Shown: positions 26,674-34,854 of the stretch, piece after piece
Layout: each line of letters starts with the position of its first letter
How positions within the stretch are numbered: the stretch's first letter is position 1
Assembly (NCBI RefSeq): GCF_003269295.1
Contig: NZ_QLTT01000001.1
Location: forward strand, 639,635 to 703,634
Direction of reading: 5' to 3'
DNA from: Lentzea atacamensis
GTDB lineage: Bacteria; Actinomycetota; Actinomycetes; Mycobacteriales; Pseudonocardiaceae
DNA: 64,000 bases
Notes under the pieces: generated by a model
What the model saw: only the letters and a program-made list of their open reading frames with translations
Told to the model about the DNA's origin: nothing
Database searches by the model: none
Program-made: the position numbers and the translations under genes

Positions 26674-27539
26674 CCGATCACCTCCTTCAGCAGTGCGTCC
26701 CAGTTGCGCAGGAACGCATCGAGCCCGTACCTGGCCAGCACGAACTCGCGGGCCCGTTTCCCCTTCTCCTGCGCGAGATCCGGATCGGCGACCAGGTCCC
26801 GCGCGGCACTCGCCAGCTCCTCCACGTTCGTCGAGATCGCGCCCACCTCGGCGGGCACGGCCCGGACGGCCTCCGTCGACGCCAGCGCGACGACCGGCAT
26901 GCCGATGTGCATCGCCTCCAGCAGCGACAACCCCAGCGAGGTCCAGCGCGCCGGGTGCACGTAGACCCGGCGGCGGGCCAGTTCCCGGTGCAGCACCGGA
27001 AGTTCGTGGTCGCCCAGACCGCCGATCTGCTCGGTTCTCATGCCGAACACGTCGATCGGCTCGAACCGCGGCAGCAGATCGGTGCCGACGATCCGGCCGC
27101 GGCGCACCGGGTCGTTGATCACCGCGGCCGCACGCGGGAGCTCGCCGGTGTAGAGCGGCCCCGGGTCGGCGACGCCGTGCTCGATCACGACGGTCCTCGT
27201 GCTGCCGCAGTCCCACATGAGATCGTTGAAGTGTGTGACGTGGACGATCGTGCCGTCCCAGCCGGCAAGCGGATGTTCCTGCGCCGGCGCGGCCGGCGTG
27301 TTGTGCTCCAGGTACACCACCGGAATCCCGACCGGCACCCGAGAGAGCTCCTCAACCCGTTGCACGATCGCGATGTCGGCGCCGGAGGCGTCCACTTCGG
27401 ACAACCGGACCTCACTGGCCGCCCAGGGCCGCCCGGCGAGCCCGATGCCGTCGGGCGGGCCGGGGATCAGGTAGTCGTGACCACCTTGGACGAAGGAGTG
27501 CGTCCACGAACCGTGCACGTGCCACAGCAGAATCCTCAT
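26670..27539 (-). CDS. Glycosyltransferase, GT-B fold, short form
   Basis: 289 residues. The C-terminal part has [20 protein letters not shown] followed by [16 protein letters not shown], the GT4 donor-binding pattern. The N-terminal domain is shorter than in typical GT4 enzymes (about 370-400), and begins [18 protein letters not shown] with WHVHGS in the acceptor loop. It is coupled by four-base overlaps to the GT4 downstream and to the GT9 gene upstream. Confidence 0.8.
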   Translation of the reverse strand: MRILLWHVHGSWTHSFVQGGHDYLIPGPPDGIGLAGRPWAASEVRLSEVDASGADIAIVQRVEELSRVPVGIPVVYLEHNTPAAPAQEHPLAGWDGTIVHVTHFNDLMWDCGSTRTVVIEHGVADPGPLYTGELPRAAAVINDPVRRGRIVGTDLLPRFEPIDVFGMRTEQIGGLGDHELPVLHRELARRRVYVHPARWTSLGLSLLEAMHIGMPVVALASTEAVRAVPAEVGAISTNVEELASAARDLVADPDLAQEKGKRAREFVLARYGLDAFLRNWDALLKEVIG

Positions 27540-28510
27540 GCCGTCACCTCCGCCACCGCCGCGACGACCTCGGCAGGGTCGATCAGGTCGAGGCACGGGT
27601 GGCCGGGCACAGGACACTCGCGCGCCCTGGTACCGCGGCACGGCGCGTTCTGGTCGCCGAGCAGCACGTGCCTGCCGTGCGGTGCCCACCTGGCCGCCGG
27701 GACGACCGGGGAGAACAGCGACACGACCGGCGTGCCGACCGCGGCCGCGAGGTGGGCGGGCCCGGTGTTGCCGACGACGACCGCGTCGGCACCGGCCAGG
27801 ACCCCGGCCAGCTCGCGGAAGCTGGTGCGCCCGCCCAGATCGGTTCCGCACGCACCCGCGACGTGCTCGGTCAGCCCGGCCTCCGCCGGTCCTCCGGTCA
27901 CGACGACGCGGTACCCGGCCGCGGTCAGCGCGACCACGGCCTTCGCCCACCGGTCGGGCGACCAGGTGCGGGCGGGCGCCGTCGCACCGGGGTGCACCAC
28001 CACGTACGGATGGCTCAGTTCCGTCTTCGGCGGCTCGACGACCGCGAGACGGCTGTCGGACGAGGTGAAACCGGCGGCGCGGGCGACCTCCAGCGCTCGT
28101 TCCGCTTCCGGGAGGTCCGGGTCGTCACGCAGCCGAACGTCCAGCAGCGAGCCGGCGTAGTCGACCGAGCGCGCGACGATCTTCGGCACACCCGCCAGCC
28201 GCAGCACGAGGGCCAGCGGCAACGGGCTCTGGTGGAACGACGTCAGGATCAATGCCACGTCCGCGCGAATACCGCGCAGCAACGCCGTTATCGCCTCGAT
28301 GTCGAACGCGCGGACGTCCGGCGCGGGGTTCGCGATCCACGGGCACTCCCACTCGACGATCCGGGTGACGCCGGGCAGCAGTTCCGCCGCCTGCACCCCG
28401 GCGGGACCGCACAGGAAGACGACCTCGCCCGCCGCCGCGGCCGCGCGCACAGCCGGTCCGGAGAGCAGCACGTCGCCGTCGCTGTCGAGTCGTGCGATGA
28501 GCGTCCTCAC
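27536..28510 (-). CDS. GT9 family heptosyltransferase-like enzyme
   Basis: 324 residues from GTG 28510. It has the GT9 signature: ARLDSDGDVLLSGPAVRAAA at the N-terminus, VVVHPGATAPARTWSPDRWA in the middle (about 173-192), and VVGNTGPAHLAAAVGTPVVS (about 251-270). This fold is that of ADP-heptose:LPS heptosyltransferases WaaC/WaaF. In a Gram-positive organism the acceptor must be something other than LPS. Four-base overlaps on both sides. Confidence 0.88.
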   Translation of the reverse strand: MRTLIARLDSDGDVLLSGPAVRAAAAAGEVVFLCGPAGVQAAELLPGVTRIVEWECPWIANPAPDVRAFDIEAITALLRGIRADVALILTSFHQSPLPLALVLRLAGVPKIVARSVDYAGSLLDVRLRDDPDLPEAERALEVARAAGFTSSDSRLAVVEPPKTELSHPYVVVHPGATAPARTWSPDRWAKAVVALTAAGYRVVVTGGPAEAGLTEHVAGACGTDLGGRTSFRELAGVLAGADAVVVGNTGPAHLAAAVGTPVVSLFSPVVPAARWAPHGRHVLLGDQNAPCRGTRARECPVPGHPCLDLIDPAEVVAAVAEVTA

Positions 28511-29022
28511 CGGATCATCCCCAGCACGGCGTGCAGGTCAGGGGCGGTACGCGGCGCGCGTTCGACTTCTTCCGGCCGCGTGACGTCGGTGGGCACCAGG
28601 ACGGGCACCGCACCGGCGGCAACCGCTGCGTCCACATCGGCTCCGATGTCACCCACGACGAGCGTGCGTTCCGGGCGGACGCCGAGCGCCGCACAAGCGG
28701 AAAGCACCAGGCCGGGCGCAGGTTTGCGGCACTGGCAACCGTCGTCGGGACGGTGCGGGCAGATCTGCCAGGTGCCGAACCGGCCCAGCAGCTCCTCGAC
28801 CCGCGCGTTCACCGCGGCGACCTGCGCTTCGGTGAGCAGGCCGCGGCCGATGCCGGACTGGTTGCTCACCACACCGGTGCGCAGCCCGTGTGTGCGCAGG
28901 TCCCGCAGGATCTCGCGGGCGCCGGGCATGATTGTCACGCGGTTGGGGTCTCCGTTGTACGGAACGTCCCGGATGAGGGTGCCGTCCCGGTCGAACAGCA
29001 CCGCCTCGAAGCCCTGGTCCAT
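28507..29022 (-). CDS. gmhB: GmhB-like D-glycero-D-manno-heptose 1,7-bisphosphate 7-phosphatase
   Basis: 171 residues. HAD motif I LFDRDGTLIRD (about 9-19), motif II VVSNQSGIGRG, the zinc loop CPHRPDDGCQCRKP (about 88-101) and motif IV VVGDIGADVDAA. The Cys4/His zinc loop separates GmhB from the histidinol phosphatases, which share the fold. It completes the isomerase-kinase-phosphatase-nucleotidyltransferase set with the genes at 24902 and 23628. GTGA overlap with the GT9 gene downstream; 53 bp from the epimerase gene upstream. Confidence 0.88.
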   Translation of the reverse strand: MDQGFEAVLFDRDGTLIRDVPYNGDPNRVTIMPGAREILRDLRTHGLRTGVVSNQSGIGRGLLTEAQVAAVNARVEELLGRFGTWQICPHRPDDGCQCRKPAPGLVLSACAALGVRPERTLVVGDIGADVDAAVAAGAVPVLVPTDVTRPEEVERAPRTAPDLHAVLGMIR

Positions 29023-29075
29023 AGAGGAGATTTAGCCGCGAGAAAGCGGCTTGAAACGCTACTCCGCGAAGCGAT

Positions 29076-30068
29076 TCACAGCACCGGGCTGGCCTGCACG
29101 TGTCTGCCTTCCCCGATGCCGCGAACCAGCGATCGAAGCGTTTCCCGCGCGTCGTGCACCGGCTTCCAGCCGAGTTCCGTCCTGGCCCTGGTCGCGTCCA
29201 GCAACGGCGCTGTCAGCCCCAGATCCACCCAACCCGGCGGTGTGGGCTGCAGGCGCAGTCGCCAGGTGACGTTCGCGAGCACGCGCAACAGCCGCGGTGG
29301 GATCGGCAGGTGCCTGCCACCGAGGAGCTCGGCGAGGACACGGGGAGTGACGACGGGCTCGGCGACGAGGTTCACCGGTCCGTGGAGACGCTGCTGGAGG
29401 ATGAGTGCGATTGCCTCGGCGACGTCGTCCGAATGGACGAACTGCAGCACGAGGTCCTTCGGCAGCGGCAGGATCGGGATCCTGTGCCGGAACAGTGCTT
29501 TCGGCACGAGGCTGCCCAGGAAGTAGTCGCGGATCTCGGATCCCGCGTCGGGCTGCAGGATCAGGCCGGGCCTCGGCCGGGAGATCAGCATGCTGGTCTC
29601 GTACTGGTTCAGCATGTGTTCCACCGCGGCTTTGTGCCTGCTGTAGAACGAGGACGTCACGCCGTTGACCGGCCACGACTCGTCGACGCGGTGATCCTTG
29701 TGGGTCGGCGCGTACGCGCCGACCGACGACATGTGGACGAGGTGCGGCACGCCGGCTTCGGCCGCGGCGGTGAACACGCGCGACGATCCGGCGACGTTCG
29801 TCCGGTACAGCTGGCGCTCGTCGCGGGACGGCTGGATGAGCCAGGCGAGGTGGACCACCGCGTCGGCGTTTTCGAAGGCGATGCCGAGCAGCTCCTCCGC
29901 GCCGGGCTGACCGATGTCGACCGGCGTCCAGTCGAGGCCCTGGTAGGGCGGCGCGTCCGACGGTGGGCGGCGGGAGATGCCGTGAACCCGCACGTCCGGC
30001 TCTTCCGCGAGCCTGCGCAGCAGCGCGGTGCCGACGTTGCCGGTGGCCCCCGTGACGACGACCTTCAC
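29076..30068 (-). CDS. NAD-dependent epimerase/dehydratase (extended SDR)
   Basis: 330 residues. VVVTGATGNVGTALLRRL at the N-terminus, VVHLAWLIQPS, MSSVGAYAPTHKD, and the catalytic YSRHK (Tyr-x3-Lys). The sugar substrate cannot be named. ATGA overlap with the ChaB-type gene upstream. It could act on the heptose product or be a stress-related reductase carried with the ChaB gene. Confidence 0.82.
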   Translation of the reverse strand: MKVVVTGATGNVGTALLRRLAEEPDVRVHGISRRPPSDAPPYQGLDWTPVDIGQPGAEELLGIAFENADAVVHLAWLIQPSRDERQLYRTNVAGSSRVFTAAAEAGVPHLVHMSSVGAYAPTHKDHRVDESWPVNGVTSSFYSRHKAAVEHMLNQYETSMLISRPRPGLILQPDAGSEIRDYFLGSLVPKALFRHRIPILPLPKDLVLQFVHSDDVAEAIALILQQRLHGPVNLVAEPVVTPRVLAELLGGRHLPIPPRLLRVLANVTWRLRLQPTPPGWVDLGLTAPLLDATRARTELGWKPVHDARETLRSLVRGIGEGRHVQASPVL

Positions 30069-30460
30069 GATCGTGCCCGCGCGGTCTCGCGGTTGTTCGC
30101 CTTCTCGATGGCGTCGACGAGCTCGTCCTTCGTCATCTGCGACCGGCCCTCGATCTTCAGCCGCTTCGCGATGTCGTAGAGGTGCTGCTTGCTGGCGTTC
30201 GCGTCCACGCCACCGGCCGTCTCGCCCCGGGCCGGTGTGCTGCGCTCCGCCTGTGCGTCGGACGGCCCCTTCTCGGCCTTGGCCTCCCAGTGGTCGCCGA
30301 CCTTCTCGAAGCTGTGCTTCAGCGCCGAGAAGGCGGTGCGGTGCGCCCGTTCGCCCTCGCCGTACGTCTCAACGGCGGAATCGTGCGCCTTGATCCACGT
30401 CCGCTGTGCCTTCTTCGACGAACGTGCCACCGTGCTGGGCAGTTCCTCGCGTCCGGGCAT
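30065..30460 (-). CDS. ChaB family protein with C-terminal Rho-N-like motif
   Basis: 131 residues from ATG 30460. The N-terminal half (LPSTVARSSKKAQRTWIKAHD, then AHRTAFSALKHSFEKVGDHW) is the ChaB fold, a small helical regulator family. After a polar linker the C-terminus SKQHLYDIAKRLKIEGRSQM is the same Rho-N-like motif as in the proteins at 18093 and 19342. It is the first gene of the heptose-type operon and divergent from the aldehyde dehydrogenase with only 45 bp between them. Confidence 0.82.
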   Translation of the reverse strand: MPGREELPSTVARSSKKAQRTWIKAHDSAVETYGEGERAHRTAFSALKHSFEKVGDHWEAKAEKGPSDAQAERSTPARGETAGGVDANASKQHLYDIAKRLKIEGRSQMTKDELVDAIEKANNRETARARS

Positions 30461-30472
30461 GGCTCCTCCAAG

Positions 30473-30496
30473 GTTTCGACCTGCGCCAACGGGTAC
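30473..30496 (+). promoter_or_regulatory. SigB/SigF-type promoter of aldehyde dehydrogenase gene
   Basis: GTTT (30473-30476), 14 bases, GGGTAC (30491-30496), then 9 nt to ATG 30506. The -10 is part of the palindrome GGGTACCC (30491-30498), so it might also fire leftwards to the ChaB operon. Confidence 0.6.
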
Positions 30497-30505
30497 CCGC
30501 GAGCC

Positions 30506-31858
30506 ATGACCGCCATGCACGCCATTGATGTCCACAGTCCCCTCGACGACCAACTGGTCGGCTGGCTGCCGGCCGCACGGGAGGACGACGTGACCGCCGC
30601 GCTGGCGGCGGCTCGCACCGCCTGGCCGCAATGGGCGGCGACGCCCGCGGCGGAACGCGGAGCGGTGGTCCGGGCGGCCGCCGCCGCGGTGCGGGAACGG
30701 GCGAACGACCTCGCGACCGTGATCGAGACCGAGACCGGGCGGCCGTTCGCGTCGGCTCGTGAGGGTGTGCTGGCCGGTGCCGGGACGCTGGAGCAGTACG
30801 CCGAGCTCGGTCCAGTCCATCGTGGACGGTCGCTGCTCGGCTCTGCCGTCGACTTCATGGTTCCCGAACCACGCGGAGTCGTCGTGGCCCTCACGCCCTG
30901 GAACGACCCGATCGCGGTCGCGTGCGGTCTGCTCGGAGCCGCCCTGGTGACCGGGAACGTCGTGGTGCACAAGCCGAGTGAACGCAGCCCGCACACCGGT
31001 TTGCTGCTGGCCACCGTCCTGCGGCCGTGCTTCCCCGACGGCGTGCTGCAGACGCTGGTCGGCGACGGAGAGGTGGGTGCAGCTCTGGTGCGTTCGTCCG
31101 ACGTCGACGTGGTCGCCCATGTCGGCAGCACCGCCACCGGTCGCGCGATCGCGCAGGTCTCCTCGGCGAAGCTGTTGCTGGAGAACGGGGGCAACGACCC
31201 GTTGCTCGTCGACGACGACGTGGACCCGTCGTGGGCGGCGGGACAGGCTGCTCTGGGTGCCTTCACCAACGCGGGCCAGCTGTGCACGTCCGTCGAACGC
31301 ATCTACCTGCACAAGACGATCGCCGCGCCGTTCCTGGAAGCCCTGTGCGCCAAGGCCCGCGCGTGGAACGAGAAGCCGCAGCCGCTGGTCGACACCCGGC
31401 ACCGCGAGTTCGTGCACTCGCAGGTGACCGACGCGGTGGGTTCAGGCGCCTCCGCGCTGGTCGGCGGCTCGATTCCGGAGGGCCGCGGCGCCTACTACCC
31501 CGCGACCGTGCTGGCCGACTGCTCGTCGGCGATGCGGATCATGTGTGAGGAGACGTTCGGCCCGGTCGCGCCCGTACAGCTGGTGTCGTCGTTCGACGAG
31601 GGCCTGGCCGAGGCGTGTTCCGGTGACTACGGCCTGGCCGCGACCGTGCTGACCAGCTCGATGGAACACGCCCAGCGCGCCTGGCGCGCCCTTCCCGTCG
31701 GCACGGTGAAGGTCAACGCGGTGTTCGGTGGTGCCCCCGGAGGTGCCGCACAGCCGCGCGGCGCGTCCGGCACCGGTTTCGGTTACGGCCCTGAGCTTCT
31801 GGACGAGATGACCACGACCAAGGTGGTCCACCTCGGCGTTCCTAACGTCCGGTCCTGA
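30506..31858 (+). CDS. Aldehyde dehydrogenase family protein
   Basis: 450 residues from ATG 30506 (or ATG 30515). It has VALTPWNDPIAVACG (cofactor entry), LLENGGNDPLLVDDD with the catalytic Glu, and the catalytic Cys in FTNAGQLCTSVERIYLHK. The E-x-G-G motif reads ENGG rather than ELGG. The substrate is unknown. The leaderless-type stress promoter suggests a role in detoxifying aldehydes in stress. The 3' end overlaps the UDP-glucose dehydrogenase gene by 17 nt (convergent). Confidence 0.9.
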   Translation: MTAMHAIDVHSPLDDQLVGWLPAAREDDVTAALAAARTAWPQWAATPAAERGAVVRAAAAAVRERANDLATVIETETGRPFASAREGVLAGAGTLEQYAELGPVHRGRSLLGSAVDFMVPEPRGVVVALTPWNDPIAVACGLLGAALVTGNVVVHKPSERSPHTGLLLATVLRPCFPDGVLQTLVGDGEVGAALVRSSDVDVVAHVGSTATGRAIAQVSSAKLLLENGGNDPLLVDDDVDPSWAAGQAALGAFTNAGQLCTSVERIYLHKTIAAPFLEALCAKARAWNEKPQPLVDTRHREFVHSQVTDAVGSGASALVGGSIPEGRGAYYPATVLADCSSAMRIMCEETFGPVAPVQLVSSFDEGLAEACSGDYGLAATVLTSSMEHAQRAWRALPVGTVKVNAVFGGAPGGAAQPRGASGTGFGYGPELLDEMTTTKVVHLGVPNVRS

Positions 31859-33071
31859 TCAGCCGGAAGCCTGCTTCCCGGACCTTGTCCCCCGGCACCA
31901 CGTTGCGGGTGTCGTAGAGGCGCGGGTCCGCCATCCGCTCGGCCAGCTCCGGCCAGTCCAGCTCGGCGAACTCCGGCCACTCCGTCAGCACCACCAGCAT
32001 GTCCGCGCCGGCTGCCACATCTGCCGCGCGGTGGGCGATCCTCATGTTCGGCCGGTCCTCGTGGACGCACGGATCGAAGGCCGTGAGCTCGGCACCTTCC
32101 TGCACCAGCAGCCGGGCGACCACGAGCGCGGGTGAGTCGCGCAGGTCGTTCGTGCCGGCCTTGAACGTGAGCCCGAGCAGCCCGATCCTGGCGCCGTCGA
32201 GCGTCCTGAGCTCCTCGCGGATCCGGTCGGCGACCCGGTGGGGCTGGTGGCGGTTGGTGCTGACGGCCGCTTCGAGGGTGGCGAAGTCGACTCCCGCGGC
32301 CCTCGCGGTGGCGAGGAGGGCGAGGGTGTCCTTGGGCAGACAGGATCCGCCCCACCCCGGGCCCGGCTGCAGGCACGACGCCCCGATCCGGTCGTCGAGC
32401 CGCATGCCCTCGGTGACGCCGTCGATGTCGGCGTCGACGTGCTCGCACAACTCCGCCAACGTGTTGACGTACGACAGCTTCAGCGCCAGAAAGCAGTTGC
32501 TCGCGTACTTCACCAGCTCGGCGCTCGTGTTGTCGGTGAGCACCGTCGGTGCCTTGGTCGGCGCGTACAACGCGGCCACCTCGTGGGCCTGCCGCTCGTC
32601 CTGCGCACCGACCACGATCCGTTGCGGGCGCAGGAAGTCCTCGACGGCATGGCCTTCCCTGAGGAACTCCGGGTTGGACACGACACCGGGGTGCTTGGCC
32701 GCGGTCCCGACCGGGACCGTCGACTTCAGCACCACGCGGGTCGTCGGCGGAGCCTCGCTCAGCACCTGGTCGACCGCCGACAGGTCGGCCGCGCCGTCGG
32801 GCCCGGTCGGTGTCGGCACGCAGACGAAGGCGAAGTCCACGTCCGACAGGGCTCGCGCGTTGTCCGTGACGAACTCGAGCCGCTCGCGGTTGTCCTCGAC
32901 CAGCTCGCGCAGTCCCGGTTCGTGCAGGGTGATCTCACCGGCGTTGAGCGCCTCGATCTTGGCCGTGTCCGCGTCCGCGCAGATCACCCGGTGCCCGAGG
33001 TGCGCGAAGCACGCGGCCGTGGTCAGACCGACGTAGCCCGCGCCGACGACACCGATTCGCTTCGCTCGCAC
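31842..33071 (-). CDS. UDP-glucose 6-dehydrogenase
   Basis: 409 residues. The NAD site is GVVGAGYVGLTTAACFAHLGH, with FVCVPTPTGPDG (about 92-103) and the catalytic Cys in GWGGSCLPKDTLALL (about residue 250). It oxidises UDP-glucose twice to UDP-glucuronate. It begins 49 nt inside the end of the GT9 gene, as the last gene of the operon from 38493. With the UDP-xylose synthase-like gene in the same operon, UDP-glucuronate can go on to UDP-xylose. Confidence 0.92.
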   Translation of the reverse strand: MRAKRIGVVGAGYVGLTTAACFAHLGHRVICADADTAKIEALNAGEITLHEPGLRELVEDNRERLEFVTDNARALSDVDFAFVCVPTPTGPDGAADLSAVDQVLSEAPPTTRVVLKSTVPVGTAAKHPGVVSNPEFLREGHAVEDFLRPQRIVVGAQDERQAHEVAALYAPTKAPTVLTDNTSAELVKYASNCFLALKLSYVNTLAELCEHVDADIDGVTEGMRLDDRIGASCLQPGPGWGGSCLPKDTLALLATARAAGVDFATLEAAVSTNRHQPHRVADRIREELRTLDGARIGLLGLTFKAGTNDLRDSPALVVARLLVQEGAELTAFDPCVHEDRPNMRIAHRAADVAAGADMLVVLTEWPEFAELDWPELAERMADPRLYDTRNVVPGDKVREAGFRLIRTGR

Positions 33072-33958
33072 AGCACACCTCCTACCGCGTCCAGCACTTC
33101 CTCGACCGTGATCTTGAGCAGGCCCGGCGACGGGTCGTCGGCGAACGTGTCACCCGGCTCGCCGTGCCAGAGCACCCGGTGCGGGCCGCGCAGGGGACCC
33201 CAGAGCTGGGGTGAGACGGGGCCGAACAGCAGGACCGACGGCGTGCCGTAGGCGGTGGCGACGTGGGCCACGCCGGTGTCGCCGCAGATGACCAGGCGGG
33301 CGGTGGCGACGAGGTCCATGAGCTCTGCGAGGCTGCCGGACACCGGGTCGGCGACGATGCGACGGGCCAGATCCCCCTCGCCCGGCCCGGCGGTCACGAC
33401 GAGGGCGAGCGGGTCTGGTGACGCCTCCGCCCTCAACTCCCTGGCAACGGCCGCGTATCTGTCGACCGGCCACCTCCTGGCACCGGTGCTGGCACCCGGA
33501 TGAATCACGATCCGGCCGGTCCGGTGGCCGACGGGGTGCAGCCTGAAGTCCTCCGGATCACACCTGATCCCGTTCCGTTGCAACAGATCGCACCACTTCA
33601 GAATCTCGTGCCGTTCACCCGGCCACGCGGAGACGGCCATCCGGGTCTCACCGCTCCGCGCCCCGTCCCCGTACGTGATCAGGGCGCGCGGCTTCGTCGC
33701 CAGCAGCCGGTCGATGCTTTGCGGCCCTTTGCCGTGCAGGTTCACCGCGAGGTCCGGCCGCTCGAACCCGATCGGCGCCAGCTCCTCCGTCGGCAGCAGC
33801 CGGTCCACCGCCTCGATCCGCTCCACCGCGTCGCGCAGCCACTCCGGAGCCGCCAGCGTGATCTCCGCGCGCGGGAAGGCCGCCCGCAGTCCCCTGAGCG
33901 CCGGCACGGCCGTCAACAGGTCACCCAGGCCGAGTGCTCTCAACACCAGGATCTTCAT
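33023..33958 (-). CDS. Second GT9 heptosyltransferase-like enzyme
   Basis: 311 residues from ATG 33958. LVLRALGLGDLLTAVPALRGL at the start, IVIHPGASTGARRWPVDRYA in the middle, and VICGDTGVAHVATAYGTPSV near the end are the GT9 family blocks. The first block is nearly canonical, closer to WaaF/RfaF than the copy at 27536. Four-base overlap with the GT2 gene upstream and 49-nt overlap with the UDP-glucose dehydrogenase downstream. Confidence 0.9.
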   Translation of the reverse strand: MKILVLRALGLGDLLTAVPALRGLRAAFPRAEITLAAPEWLRDAVERIEAVDRLLPTEELAPIGFERPDLAVNLHGKGPQSIDRLLATKPRALITYGDGARSGETRMAVSAWPGERHEILKWCDLLQRNGIRCDPEDFRLHPVGHRTGRIVIHPGASTGARRWPVDRYAAVARELRAEASPDPLALVVTAGPGEGDLARRIVADPVSGSLAELMDLVATARLVICGDTGVAHVATAYGTPSVLLFGPVSPQLWGPLRGPHRVLWHGEPGDTFADDPSPGLLKITVEEVLDAVGGVLCERSESVSSARATSV

Positions 33959-34854
33959 GCTCTCACCCGCCGGTACCGCACCTCGCCGAGCAGCCGGTGC
34001 GCACAGGCGGCCGGCGGGATGAGGGCGCTGGTCACCACCATCCGCACGATCTCGTCCGGCGTCCGCGGCCCGGGAGCGATCCGGACCGCCGCGAACCATC
34101 CGGTCAGCGCGGCCCACACCACGCCCAGTGCCGCCGCCGGACGCCGCCACCCGAAGAGTCCACAGAGGACAGATCCGGCCCCGGCCACCGTGGCCGCCAC
34201 GTGCGACCGCAGCCGTCCTCGCTGCCCGCCGATCCGGGACCGCCAGCGTGAGCCCACCAACCGCCGCATCAACGCGTCGTCGGCGTTGCCACGCTGCTGG
34301 TCCACACTCGTCAGGAACGTCGCGGGCTTGACGGGGTGGGTCGTCACCCGCCTGCCCCGCACGATCCGGTAGCCGAGGGACTGCACGCGCAATGCCAGCT
34401 CGGCGTCCTCGCGGTAGGCACGCCGGAACCGTTCGTCGAAGCCGCCCGCAAGCGCCAGCGCCTCGCGCCTGTACGCCATGTCGGCGGTGATCCAGCGGGC
34501 GGTGGCCAGACCGGCCGTGCCGCGTTCGGCGTCGGTCGGGCGCCGGTCATCGGGTAGCGGCACGACGATCCTGGCCTGGCTCGCGCCCACGTCGTCCGGC
34601 AGGTCCGCCAGGTCCGCGCACAGCTGCGCTTTCCAGTCGGGCGGGATCACCACGTCGTCGTCGAGGAACGCCACCCAGTCGCCACGGGCCTCGCGCCAGC
34701 CGGTGTTGCGCGCGGCTGCCGGACCCAGACCGGACTCGCTGTCGTCGACCACGATGATCTCGCACGGTTCCGGACCCGAGCCCTCGACCAGCGCGTCCAG
34801 CAGGTCGTTGAGGTTCGGGCGGCCCACGGTCGGAATCACGACGGAGTAGTTCAT
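33955..34854 (-). CDS. GT2 family glycosyltransferase
   Basis: 299 residues from ATG 34854. The GT-A fold is shown by YSVVIPTVGRPNLNDLL, IIVVDDSESG, and VAFLDDDVVIPPDW (the D-D-D metal site), with GGFDERFRRAYREDAELALR as the acceptor loop. A hydrophobic C-terminal region (about 215-290) may bind the membrane. ATGA overlap with GT9 downstream and with the carbamoyltransferase upstream. Confidence 0.9.
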   Translation of the reverse strand: MNYSVVIPTVGRPNLNDLLDALVEGSGPEPCEIIVVDDSESGLGPAAARNTGWREARGDWVAFLDDDVVIPPDWKAQLCADLADLPDDVGASQARIVVPLPDDRRPTDAERGTAGLATARWITADMAYRREALALAGGFDERFRRAYREDAELALRVQSLGYRIVRGRRVTTHPVKPATFLTSVDQQRGNADDALMRRLVGSRWRSRIGGQRGRLRSHVAATVAGAGSVLCGLFGWRRPAAALGVVWAALTGWFAAVRIAPGPRTPDEIVRMVVTSALIPPAACAHRLLGEVRYRRVRA

